Notes under the pieces: model-generated
Seen by the model: the letters and a program-made list of their open reading frames with translations, nothing else
Database searches by the model: none
What the model was told of the DNA's origin: nothing
Translations under genes and position numbers: made by a program
Shown here: positions 55,922 through 64,000 of the stretch, one piece after another
Position numbering within the stretch: position 1 is the stretch's first letter
Layout: every line of letters begins with the position of its first letter
Assembly: GCF_024139115.2 (NCBI RefSeq)
Contig: NC_085139.1
Span: forward strand, 73,079,203-73,143,202
Direction of reading: 5' to 3'
Length of the DNA: 64,000 nucleotides
DNA from: Armigeres subalbatus
Lineage: Eukaryota > Arthropoda > Insecta > Diptera > Culicidae

Positions 55922-57172
55922 ATGGAGGAAGAAGAAATTTCATCGGCAGAGTTGTTGAATCAGCTGGCAGTAGAGCGTTCAATGAGAGCGTCTCTGGCAA
56001 GTGAACTGGAACAGTCTCGTAAGGAAATCGAAGAATTACGAGCTAGTCGTTCAGGGAGAGATACATCAAGTTGTCCAGATAACCACAATATGGATTTTGA
56101 ACTCCGAGCAGGATGCAGCAGCACTCGGCACATGGGGTTTTCGGCCAATACAAACCACAGTTTTGAGGAATCTCGATTTTTGTGCTCCATGAACCAGTTA
56201 TCAGTGGCATCGATCAATCTCCCGGAGTGCAGAGCAACTGACGGCGAACAAATACATCGGCAAACTTTCGAGCAGTGGAAAGATTTGCTGGTCGATTCAC
56301 TGAAACTGGCGGGCATTGAAGACGAAACTACGATGTACACGGTTTTCAAGGTCAAGGCCGGACCTCGTTTGTTGGAAATTTTTAGGAATACAAGTTCTGA
56401 TGTTGGCGCACCGAATCCGGATTCTGAACCATTCTCTAATGCATTGCATCGCCTGAAGTCGTACTTTGGCTCTGGGTCGGATATCATGCTTTTGAGGCGC
56501 CGACTGGCGCTGATGGTGCAGAAACATGATGAATCTGACTTGAACTTCATCGCAAGAGTTGGATCAACAGCACGCTTATGTCAATTCGAAGAAGATAAGG
56601 AGTTCGAAGAAGTAGTTGCCACAGTTGCCGAACACGCCAGGAGTCGAGAAGTAAGGACAACTGCTTTAAAAATGCTCAGCCGTAAGGGTAGTTTTACTGA
56701 ATTGGTCGATAAGGTACGTGAACTAGAGGCAATACAACTGAACGAAGAGTATGTAATGCAAAAACACGGAAAACGTTCTGATCAACCAGCTTTGATTGCT
56801 CCAGTGAGATCCTGGGAGTCAAATCGCTCTACTCGCGGAAACAAGACAAATCGTGGATATCCGTCTCGGCGAGGCGGTTGGTATACTCCTAGAGGCAGAC
56901 AGGCTTCGTCAGGCGTTCAGAATCAACCACAGGGTAGAGAAAGGTGTTGGCGTTGCTTCAGCGTTTACCATTCGGCGAACATTTGCACAGCGAAAGATAA
57001 AGTATGCAACAGGTGTGGATCTATTGGTCACATCCGGCGGGCATGTGTGTTCGGAGGACCTAAACGCACGGCTCAAGAAATGGAAACGACTCCAGCCAAG
57101 ATTGCGGCAGTTGAGAAAGTTGAGGAGGTCAAGGTCGATGAAGGCATGGTAAGTGCAACTACGGAAGATTAA
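55922..57172 (+). CDS. gag: Gag of the Ty3/gypsy element
   Basis: An intact 416-codon frame from an ATG in good context (AGCATGG). Residues 1-45 are Glu-rich and predicted coiled coil. The middle, about residues 115-280, resembles the retrotransposon capsid domain. Two CCHC knuckles follow at residues 342-355 and 362-375 (CWRC...H...C and CNRC...H...C), which bind RNA in relatives. The last seven codons (from 57149) lie within intron 1 if it is spliced. Unspliced RNA gives this Gag; spliced RNA would continue into pol after residue 409. Gag forms the particle that packages element RNA. Confidence 0.9.
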   Translation: MEEEEISSAELLNQLAVERSMRASLASELEQSRKEIEELRASRSGRDTSSCPDNHNMDFELRAGCSSTRHMGFSANTNHSFEESRFLCSMNQLSVASINLPECRATDGEQIHRQTFEQWKDLLVDSLKLAGIEDETTMYTVFKVKAGPRLLEIFRNTSSDVGAPNPDSEPFSNALHRLKSYFGSGSDIMLLRRRLALMVQKHDESDLNFIARVGSTARLCQFEEDKEFEEVVATVAEHARSREVRTTALKMLSRKGSFTELVDKVRELEAIQLNEEYVMQKHGKRSDQPALIAPVRSWESNRSTRGNKTNRGYPSRRGGWYTPRGRQASSGVQNQPQGRERCWRCFSVYHSANICTAKDKVCNRCGSIGHIRRACVFGGPKRTAQEMETTPAKIAAVEKVEEVKVDEGMVSATTED

Positions 57173-57306
57173 TTTACGTTCTAAGAAAGAAGAATTTGAA
57201 ATCGGAACTGATTCATTTAATTTAAAATGTTATTTGTTATTTGGATATTTTAAGAAAAATAAAAGGAATATATAAACAAACAGAAACACTTTCTATTATC
57301 ACATAG
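57149..57306 (+). other. Predicted intron 1 between gag and pol
   Basis: 158 bp, starting GTAAGTGCAA and ending in TTATCACATAG with a T-rich approach. The donor falls exactly between codons 409 and 410 of gag (phase 0). The interior is AT-rich and contains the gag stop codon at 57170-57172. Confidence 0.75.
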
Positions 57307-57510
57307 GAAACGAATCACAATCAGGAGTTGGTTTGGACCAGTCCTCATCTCCAACACGCGACTAGGTTTGATGTGGTTCAATCAGATCAGGTATCAGTCT
57401 CATCCGATCTGCCAGAGACAGGCGAGTCGCTTCTTGCTGGGTCATCTGAATTCAATATCGTGAAATCTGAAACGACTTGTAATGAGTTTAATGCTAAAAG
57501 TATTAGATTT
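57307..57510 (+). CDS. Middle exon linking gag to pol
   Basis: An open segment of exactly 68 codons without stop, starting GAAACGAATC and ending ATTAGATTT, flanked by AG before and GTAAGTATTG after. Read in phase 0 after gag codon 409 it stays open and joins the pol frame after intron 2. Its composition is coding-like (Glu-, Ser- and Asp-rich) and unlike the AT-rich introns. It has no recognised domain and is probably a linker upstream of the protease. Confidence 0.7.
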
Positions 57511-57579
57511 GTAAGTATTGGTAATTTTGGAGTTACGTAATTGGTTATGACTAGATACTTATAACTTTTGCACTATTAG
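57511..57579 (+). other. Predicted intron 2 between gag and pol
   Basis: 69 bp, starting GTAAGTATTG and ending TTTTGCACTATTAG. The length fits the short introns typical of mosquitoes. It interrupts phase 0 on both sides. An in-frame stop (TAA at 57538-57540) lies inside, so pol can only be reached if this segment is removed or translation restarts. Confidence 0.75.
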
Positions 57580-59253
57580 ATTAACCGACCATCCCGAAAT
57601 CCTGTTACACCAGCATCGGAAACGCTGAATGAAACATCAGAGGAAGGAATAATATTTGCAGTGGTGGCTGGATTACGTTGTCCGTTCTTGATAGATTCTG
57701 GAGCGGCGGTCAATACATTCACCGAGGACTCATTCCGAAAGTTGATGTCAGACCCTATGCACAGCAGTCAAGTATTCGATGTTAACAGCCAGTCGGACAA
57801 GCCACTGAAAGCGTATGCATCAGTAGGAAACATTGAAGTAATTGCAACATTTCATGCATATCTTGTCATCACAAATGATAGACCGGTCCTCCTGGAAAAA
57901 TTTTATGTAGTGAAAGAAATGCGTGCACTTTTAGGAAGAACAACGGCTTCGAGGTACAGTATACTTATGCTTGGACTAAAGGTTCCAGTACATTCCAATC
58001 GAATTGAAGGTCAACAGTCGGTAATTGGACAAGTCGCAGTGATCTCTGCAGACAAAATTTTTCCCAAATTCAATGTACCACCTGTGAGGATCTACTACGA
58101 TAAGTCAAAACCGCCATGCAGAAATATTTTTCTCAACATCCCGTTAGCTGTGAAGCCTCTAGTTGAGAAACGAATCAGAGAACTGATAGAGTCGAATATC
58201 ATTGAACCGGTAGTGGATGGTATGGACACTTCATTTTGTTCCTCTATGTTGGTGGTTCCGAAAGGAAAGGAGGATATCAGGCTGGTAATTGATTTGCGTG
58301 GACCCAATCGGTATGTACATAGGACACCGTTTTCAATGCCAACTCTGGAACAAATTCTCGCTGAACTAGATGGAGCTACCTGGTTCTCTACCATCGACAT
58401 TTCCAATGCGTTCTTCCACATAGAGCTGCATGAAGATTCCAGACACTTAACGAACTTCTTTACTGAGTTCGGGATGTATCGATTCGTGCGGCTACCATTC
58501 GGGCTCTGTAATGCTCCTGATTTGTTTCAGGAAACTTTACAACGAAAAATACTCGGAGGATGTAAAGGGTGTAAGAATTATCAGGACGACGTATTAGTGT
58601 TCGGGTCAACAAAACAAGAACATGATCAGAACTTGGAGGCAGTTTTGGCATGCTTGGCCAACCACAATGTTAAGCTCAACGAACGCAAGTGTGTTTTCGG
58701 CAGCCAGATTGTAGGATTCCTGGGATTTACGTTGACGCCTGAAGGTTGGATGATTGAGGAAGAGAAAGTTTCGGCTATCAAGCAATTCCGCACTCCGACG
58801 AGCTGTTCAGAAGTGAAGAGCTTTCTTGGCTTGATGACATTCGTGGACAAGTTTATAATACACAGAGCTTCTAAAACTGAACGGTTGCGAGCATTGGCAT
58901 CTTCGGAAACATTTTACTGGACTGACAGCGAAGATCGAGAGTTCTCTAACCTTAAAGAAGAAGCCCTGAAGAGGATTAGGCGTCTAGGATATTTCAACCT
59001 GGCAGACCGCATCGAGCTGTTTGTAGACGCTTCCCCTACGGGTCTTGGTGCGGTGTTAGCGCAATATGACAAAGATGAACGTCCTCGAATCATCGCGTGT
59101 GCGTCCAAGGTTCTTTCTGCTACCGAGAAACGCTATCCTCAAACACAGAAGGAGGCTCTGGCTGTCGTGGGGCGTAGAGCGATTCAGTTACTACCTGCTA
59201 TGCACATCATTTGTTATCCGAACGGATGCAGAAGCCAACCAGTATATATTTAA
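57580..59253 (+). pseudogene. pol: Pol: protease, reverse transcriptase, RNase H (frameshifted)
   Basis: The frame is open from 57580. The protease site DSGA is at about 57694. RT blocks follow: VIDLRGPNRYVHRTPFSMP, WFSTIDISNAFFHIEL, LPFGLCNAPDLFQ and YQDD (58579-58590, catalytic). RNase H starts with LFVDASPTGLGAVLAQ (about 59020) and has YPQTQKEALAVV. At about 59167 a 2-nt loss shifts the frame; the true continuation (WGVERF...) runs in the next frame. At about 59305 another single-base loss leads into the integrase frame. These breaks make Pol inactive in this copy. RT and RNase H copy element RNA into DNA in intact relatives. Confidence 0.9.
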
Positions 59254-59310
59254 CACGAATCACCGGTTGGGTAGAAGAGCGATAACACGCGCTGAAGGAT
59301 GGGCCTTTGA

Positions 59311-60813
59311 CTGCAGCCTTACGACTTTACCGTTGAACGTATTCCCGGCAACGAAAATGTAGCGGACGCTTTATCCAGGTTGGTACCTGAGACGCAAGAA
59401 ACCAAACCGTTTGACGAGGATGAAGAGAAGCATTTCTTGTATTCGTTGGATTCGGGGTGTATGGAGCTTACATGGACCGAAATTGAAAGTAAGTCAGAAG
59501 ATGATACAGTACTGATGTTAGTACGAGAGGCGCTTAAGGGAAAGAAATGGGTCGCTGAGATCAAAGCTTACGAAGGTCAGAAGAAAAAGTTACACTGTCT
59601 AGGGTTCTTGGTGTTCAAGGATGAGCGGGCAATCTTGCCTCAATCGCTCCGCCAAAAAGCCCTCGAGTCAGCTCACGGGGGACACGTAGGAGTAGTAGCC
59701 ATGAAACGCATAATGCGTCAATTTTTTTGGTGGCCTAAAATGTCGGCTGAAATATCTAAATTTGTTAAAGGTTGTGAAACATGCACGCTTCTTTCAAAAC
59801 GTAATCCTCCTGTTCCAATCACATCAAGGGATTTACCTGATGGACCATGGGAGATCCTACAAATTGATTTCTTGTCGGCTCCTCAATTTGGTTCAGGAGA
59901 ATTTCTCGTTGTTATTGACACATATTCCAGATATCTTCACGTTGTCGAGATGAAGTCAATGGATGCGGAGAGCACAAATGTATCCTTGTGCAGAGTTTTT
60001 CAGACATGGGGGCTTCCCGTAATAATGCAAACAGACAATGGGCCACCCTTCCAAAGTGCAGCATTTGTCGAGTTCTGGAAGGATAAAGGGATTGACGTTA
60101 GGAAGTCCATACCATTAAGTCCACAATCCAACGGTTCCGTCGAGAGGCAGAATCAGGGGATCTTGAAAGCATTATCGGCTTCCAAATTGGACGGTCGAAA
60201 TTGGCGCAATGCTCTGCAGGAATATGTCTACCGTCACAATACATTGGTTCCTCATTCACGACTTGCGGTTACACCATTTGAGCTGATGGTAGGCTGGAAG
60301 CATCGCGGCACATTCCCCAGTCTGTGGAGTAACTCCCTGAACGCAGAACTGGACCGAGAGGAAGTGGCGGATAGGGATGCAGATTCCAAACATTCGAGTA
60401 AGCTGTATGCAGATAAAATGAGAGGTGCAAAAGAGTCCGTCATAGAAATCGGTGATGTGGTTTTGCTAGCTAATCAGAAGCGATCGAAGACGGACCCAAC
60501 GTTTTCATCCGAGCGCTACAGAGTGATAGCTAAAGAGGGAGCAAAGGTGGTAATTATGAGTAATACAGGAGTGCAATATGCCCGAAATGTACGGGAAGTG
60601 AAAATAGCTCCAGACTTCGGTATAGTTCGGCGATCTGCTAACGATGATCTTGATAACCCAGCGGATGATGACGGAATTTCAAATTTTGATGACAACGAGG
60701 AGACTTCGAAGGATGGCGGCTCTGTTTCAACTGACCCTACACTTCGCAATCGAAACTCTATAAAGCGACCATCAAGGTTTGATGAAAAGTTCGTGTACCG
60801 TGTGTTTCACTAG
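59311..60813 (+). pseudogene. pol: Pol: RNase H end and integrase
   Basis: The frame reads LQPYDFTVERIPGNENVADA (end of RNase H with its last aspartate), then a zinc-binding HHCC region with AHGGHVG and CETCTLL. The catalytic core has D at 59866 (QIDFLS), D at 60034 (QTDNGPPF) and E at 60142 (NGSVERQN). Exactly 35 residues lie between the second D and the E, the DD35E pattern. The C-terminal part has the motif GDVVLLANQKRSKT and an acidic tail, with no chromodomain recognised. The domain itself looks intact but is separated from RT by two frameshifts. Confidence 0.9.
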
Positions 60814-61508
60814 CTGGCACAGAACTGACTGATTTTTATGACTTTCTCAAGTGTAAAAATAACTTCTTCGAATACCATGGAAACCAGAACTTCTAGAAAC
60901 CTAAAGAGAAAAAAACTCATGGTTTACCCTGTTTTTAGTTGATTTTGATTAGAATATATACATACATAATAAACTAAATAACATCCACCAAATAACGAAA
61001 ACGCTTTTTTTAAACAGCACAGAGTTAGGAAGAAAAGTTTCAGTTATTCATTATATTTTGTTTCAGCCACAATGTTTTTATTACAAATTTTGTTTATCAT
61101 AACTGTGAGTATGGAGAACAATGTATGTCCAACGCCAGTAGAACGGAAACAAATTGTTTTGTCATGACCAATCGGAGGGGACTGCTTCTACGAATCCGGT
61201 TGTCAAATTGGTCATGAGCTTGATTTCGGCGCTTTGGATGATTTGTGTCCCTGTTTTGTCGTCCATCCAATGAAAGTATGTTCTGCAAACACCAAACACT
61301 GAACAATACACATTCTGAGGAGCGCCAGCCTTGTCTCTGTTATTCTATACGGCGGATACACGGATATGTTTGGGACCGTCGTAAATGCTCCACTTTTTCC
61401 GAGGCTTTTTGATCTGCCTCCCGGAGCGTTTTCTTGGGAACGTATAAGTTTCTCGCATAATCTGAAATAACGAAAAGAATTATTATTACGTTATGGAACC
61501 AGAGAGTA
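60814..61508 (+). other. Region between integrase and PPT
   Basis: AT-rich and without a convincing env. A frame starting at 61071 has a hydrophobic start (MFLLQILFIITVSM) and a Cys-rich end (DCFYESGCQIG, LCPCFVV) but has a TGA stop in the middle. It may be chance or a lost accessory gene. Confidence 0.4.
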
Positions 61509-61522
61509 CAGGTGGGAAAAGA
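61509..61522 (+). other. Polypurine tract
   Basis: The purine-rich stretch AGGTGGGAAAAGA directly precedes the 3' LTR, where plus-strand DNA synthesis starts in LTR elements. Confidence 0.75.
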
Positions 61523-62213
61523 TGTGGTAAATCAGCGGGTATATTAAAATGCTTGTTATAATTTCATACTTACTTTATGTTTACATGGTGATGAACGGCA
61601 CAACACGATTCTGACTGCCGGTTTAAACAAATTACAGTCTCGTATTGTTGTGAACAACATAAAGACGAAATGTCAAAAATATGCCATTAACGAAATCATT
61701 TAGTGAAGATGTGAATGGACATTTTATAGCAACACTGGAAAATAAAGTAAGAGATTTAGGTAATGAGTTGAATCTACTCAATATGGAGTACGTACTTATA
61801 TTGCATAGCGTGAAAGATAATTATATGAGTAATATGAGATGTTTAAATAGTATTTTAAATGCTTTGAATCTATGTTGAGAATGTTGAAGTATCTCTAGGC
61901 ATTTTATAATGAATATATTTGGAACAAAGTAATATTGGGTACGATGAGAATTGTCTACGAGTTACCTTATATTTGACGTGTAGGGTGAGATGAATGAATG
62001 TTTCTGAAGGGGTGTTGTAAACAACGCAGAAGGAACAAGGAAAACGCAAAGAAACTTTAGAAACGCAGAATTTAAACCCGGAAATGAAAAAAATAGGAGA
62101 TCATTTTGTAAACGATTTTTGCAAGCTAAAGTTGAGAAAATTACTGCTCCTTGAAAAGTTAGGTTTTGGACATCAGCTGAATTCCTGGAAGAGTAGAAGG
62201 CGAGAATACGACA
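61523..62213 (+). repeat. 3' LTR
   Basis: Nearly identical to the 5' LTR. The differences seen are C to T in GTTACC(C/T)TATA, C to T in CATT(C/T)TG and one base in an A run. It is followed directly by the ATACG target duplication. Confidence 0.95.
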
Positions 62214-62218
62214 ATACG

Positions 62219-62782
62219 GTCGATTCTTGACATTGAATTTAAGGTGATGGATGTATGACCTGGCGTCCGTGGATGTAGTTTCTCCCATACATCGTAAAGT
62301 CGCAACTGTTGTACAACCACCCGAAAGGCAGGACTAGTGTTATTACCCGTAGTATCGACTTGTTGTATCGACAGTTGAAGTCACCAGCAAGGATCGTATT
62401 CTGGGTGTCATGTCGGAAGTAATATGCGAGTGTGTCATTCAACAGTCTTTCTCTTTCGCTGCGCAGTTGTGTTCCGCTGTGTGCGTAGATGCTAACAAGT
62501 GTGGTGTTATTGATTCGAACCGCTACTATTCGACCATCAAGGCTTTTCTCTACATGGGAGAATTTGATGCATTCTTTTAGTGCAATTGCAGTGCCTCTAC
62601 GTGCTTGATCTATGTGCTGACGATGTTGTAGCCCTGGATACTGAGTTGTCCGTTTTCAACCTCCTGGATGAAGATAATATCCAAGTCCATGGTACGCGCA
62701 AAAGAGCGAAGTGCATTTATTTTAGTCTCGTTTGATATTGTGTTGATGTTTATAGTTGCATGGTTGTAGCTAGTGTTCTCCA
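62219..62782 (-). pseudogene. L1/Tx1-like ORF2: endonuclease N-terminal part
   Basis: On the - strand the frame starts at 62782 (MENTSYNHATININTIS) and includes MDLDIIFIQEVENGQLSIQG, where the E is a catalytic residue of AP-type endonucleases. A second frame (62239-62442) has ILAGDFNCRYNKS, the D-x-N block. At least one indel separates them. The domain is completed on the far side of the LTR element. Confidence 0.75.
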
Positions 62783-62796
62783 TTATTTATATTGAG

Positions 62797-63837
62797 TCAG
62801 TGCAACCGTGTTCGGGTAGATGCCGCATTTTTTTTTGCGTGAGGTCGCCCACGGGTACGCCTGCTGGATGTCGTTGAGTCGTCCGTATCGTAACCGTCGC
62901 CACGCTGAGAGTCTTCAGGTCGTGTTTGTTGGAGACGATGTTGCTGATGTTGATTTGTTGATTCAGGTACGAGTGTTGTGGAAGGCATCTTGCTTGATGA
63001 TGGGAACGCCGGCGGGGGCATTAGAATAGCTCTCGGTTCTGTTCTTGATGTAGAAGTGGTTGTGTTGCTGTGAGTTTGCATCTCATTTGCCGGCGGAGCC
63101 GGGTCATTGTTGAGTTGTAATGCCGATGTGTTAGTTGCAGAAGATGATGTTGCTGATATCGATGGTAATGAAGCTGAGCCGCCACTTTTTGGGAGATTGG
63201 ATGTGTGTTTTCTGGGAGGTGCTGGATTCTTCGCAACGTTTGCGTAAGACGGATCTGCTTGGTCAGCTGCCAGTTTCTGGATAAGCAGCTCTTTATTTTG
63301 AATGCAGGATATGCCATTGTGGGTGGACTCACTGCAGTGACGACACGTGGTAATCTGGCCATTGAAAGACAAGCATGTGGTTTCACCGTCAATAGTGACG
63401 AAAGATGGAATGTTTCGTTTAACTATCATTCTTGCCACGCGCACTCCGGAACAAGTATTTATCGTCCCATGATTGGTCACGAATCGACAGTGCATAGCCG
63501 AAGCTTGATAGGAAATCGATAATTACCTGGTCTTGTATGTCCTCGGATAGGTCGTACAATTTAACTCAATCTTTCATCCGGATGCGGATTGGATAGCGCT
63601 TATTGTCGATAACAAGTTCGTGTCTACCATCGTGATTGTCCACAATTCGTTGGGCAATTGAAATTCATTAGTTTTTACAAACACACAGTCAAGGTATTTG
63701 CTACACTGAATGCGTTGTATTTCTTTTCGCTTCAAGCCCAGCTGTTCACCGATGAAATTATGTAGCTCCTCGAAGGATGGTTTTTCGGGTACATTGGCGT
63801 ACTCGATGCGAAAAGTATTCTCGCGACGGTTCATCAC
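62797..63837 (-). pseudogene. L1/Tx1-like ORF1
   Basis: Two frames (63574-63837 and 62797-63495) belong to one ORF1 broken by an indel near 63550. The first begins MMNRRENTFRIEYANVPEKP. The second holds a CCHC knuckle CRHCSESTHNGISC and a Ser/Thr/Pro-rich tail with a basic end. Intact relatives bind element RNA. Confidence 0.75.
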
Positions 63838-63970
63838 GATGCCAGAGCCGTTTTGAAACGAACACGCGGGCGCGAAATGGATAAACTTCTCGAAGAACTC
63901 GTGAAAAGAAACCGGCTTTGGAGTTTGTATATAAACGCGTCTTCCTCGCTCAGAAGTTGAGCGCTAACTG
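63838..63970 (-). promoter_or_regulatory. Likely 5' leader and internal promoter of the L1/Tx1-like element
   Basis: On the - strand this starts around CAGTTAGCGC (63961-63970), similar to initiator-type starts of insect non-LTR elements, and is GC-rich up to the ORF1 ATG. The precise start is a guess. Confidence 0.35.
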
Positions 63971-64000
63971 ACATAAATCTGACAAATCAACTATACCTTC

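Larger units (their letters stand above)
54584..62213 (+). mobile_element. Ty3/gypsy LTR retrotransposon (Mag-like), 7.63 kb
   Basis: Two LTRs of 692 and 691 bp bound the element. They start TGTGGTAAATC, end ATACGACA and differ by about two substitutions and one A-run indel. A perfect 5-bp target duplication ATACG flanks it (54579-54583 and 62214-62218). Inside, in order, are a PBS, a leader with hairpin repeats, gag, a small middle exon between two intron-like segments, pol (protease, RT, RNase H, integrase) and a polypurine tract. Low LTR divergence indicates recent insertion. Two indels in pol (about 59167 and 59305) break the polyprotein. There is no convincing env. The Mag-type assignment is by domain order and knuckle count. 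Confidence 0.9.
52364..63970 (-). mobile_element. L1/Tx1-like non-LTR retrotransposon split by a Ty3/gypsy element
   Basis: On the - strand the order is a short leader (63838-63970), ORF1 (62797-63837), and ORF2 with its endonuclease start (62219-62782). The 7.63-kb LTR element follows, then the rest of the endonuclease, RT and a C-terminal zinc-finger-like domain (52364-54578). The endonuclease frame reads across the two insertion borders once the LTR element and one ATACG copy are discounted. The element itself is about 4 kb. L1/Tx1 is inferred from RT blocks and the C-terminal cysteine domain. Confidence 0.75.

Noticed and set aside
55960..56550. 196-codon - strand frame
   Set aside because: It is the antisense shadow of gag.

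Overview
This window is repeat-dominated insect DNA, almost certainly from an Aedes mosquito. The best pointer is a near-complete Feilai SINE (a tRNA-derived SINE family described from Aedes aegypti) at about 29.6-29.9 kb. The other repeats fit: Jockey-, RTE- and L1/Tx1-like non-LTR elements, a Ty3/gypsy element, hAT- and piggyBac-like nonautonomous elements, and very large minisatellite arrays. I found no host protein-coding gene, tRNA or rRNA gene. The window is therefore intergenic or lies inside a very long intron. A polypyrimidine tract ending in CAG directly followed by GTAAGA (31.76-31.79 kb) looks like a recursive splice site and favours the long-intron reading on the + strand, but does not prove it.

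Layout. 0-7 kb: unassigned DNA, a degenerate minisatellite, a TIR-bearing MITE, a damaged hAT-derived element with 23-bp satellite, and an RTE 3' end. 7-15.2 kb: a full tRNA-derived SINE with a 16-bp target duplication, then a Jockey-clade element on the - strand split by two nonautonomous 8-bp-TSD elements of about 2 kb each; one of these is filled with the 23-bp satellite. 15-25 kb: a direct duplication of about 280 bp flanking a piggyBac-like MITE and an RTE-like element (- strand). 25.6-31.1 kb: decayed and fresh 24-bp satellite, a long inverted repeat with Feilai in its loop, and a 150-bp tandem array. 31-36 kb: mostly unannotated, perhaps conserved noncoding. 36.2-44.2 kb: an 8-kb array of the same 23-bp satellite. 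47-51.3 kb: a decayed RTE-like element (+ strand) with later repeats embedded. 52.4-64 kb: an L1/Tx1-like element (- strand) interrupted by a 7.63-kb Ty3/gypsy element (+ strand).

The Ty3/gypsy element (54584-62213) is the most informative unit. It has nearly identical LTRs, a perfect 5-bp target duplication, a PBS and PPT, an intact gag with two CCHC knuckles, and a pol with protease, RT, RNase H and a DD35E integrase. Gag and pol are not joined by an ordinary frameshift. They are separated by two intron-like segments (158 and 69 bp) with GTAAGT donors and AG acceptors, both phase 0, flanking a 68-codon open exon. This predicts Gag from unspliced RNA and Gag-Pol from spliced RNA. The 5' leader also carries tandem stem-loops that repeat one 9-nt loop. 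Two later indels break pol, so this copy is probably not autonomous.

A second theme is the link between transposons and satellites. The 23-bp unit lies inside a hAT-like element with perfect 8-bp target duplications and also forms the 8-kb array, which suggests transposon-borne seeding of satellite DNA. The long open frames in these arrays follow from the monomer sequence and are not genes.
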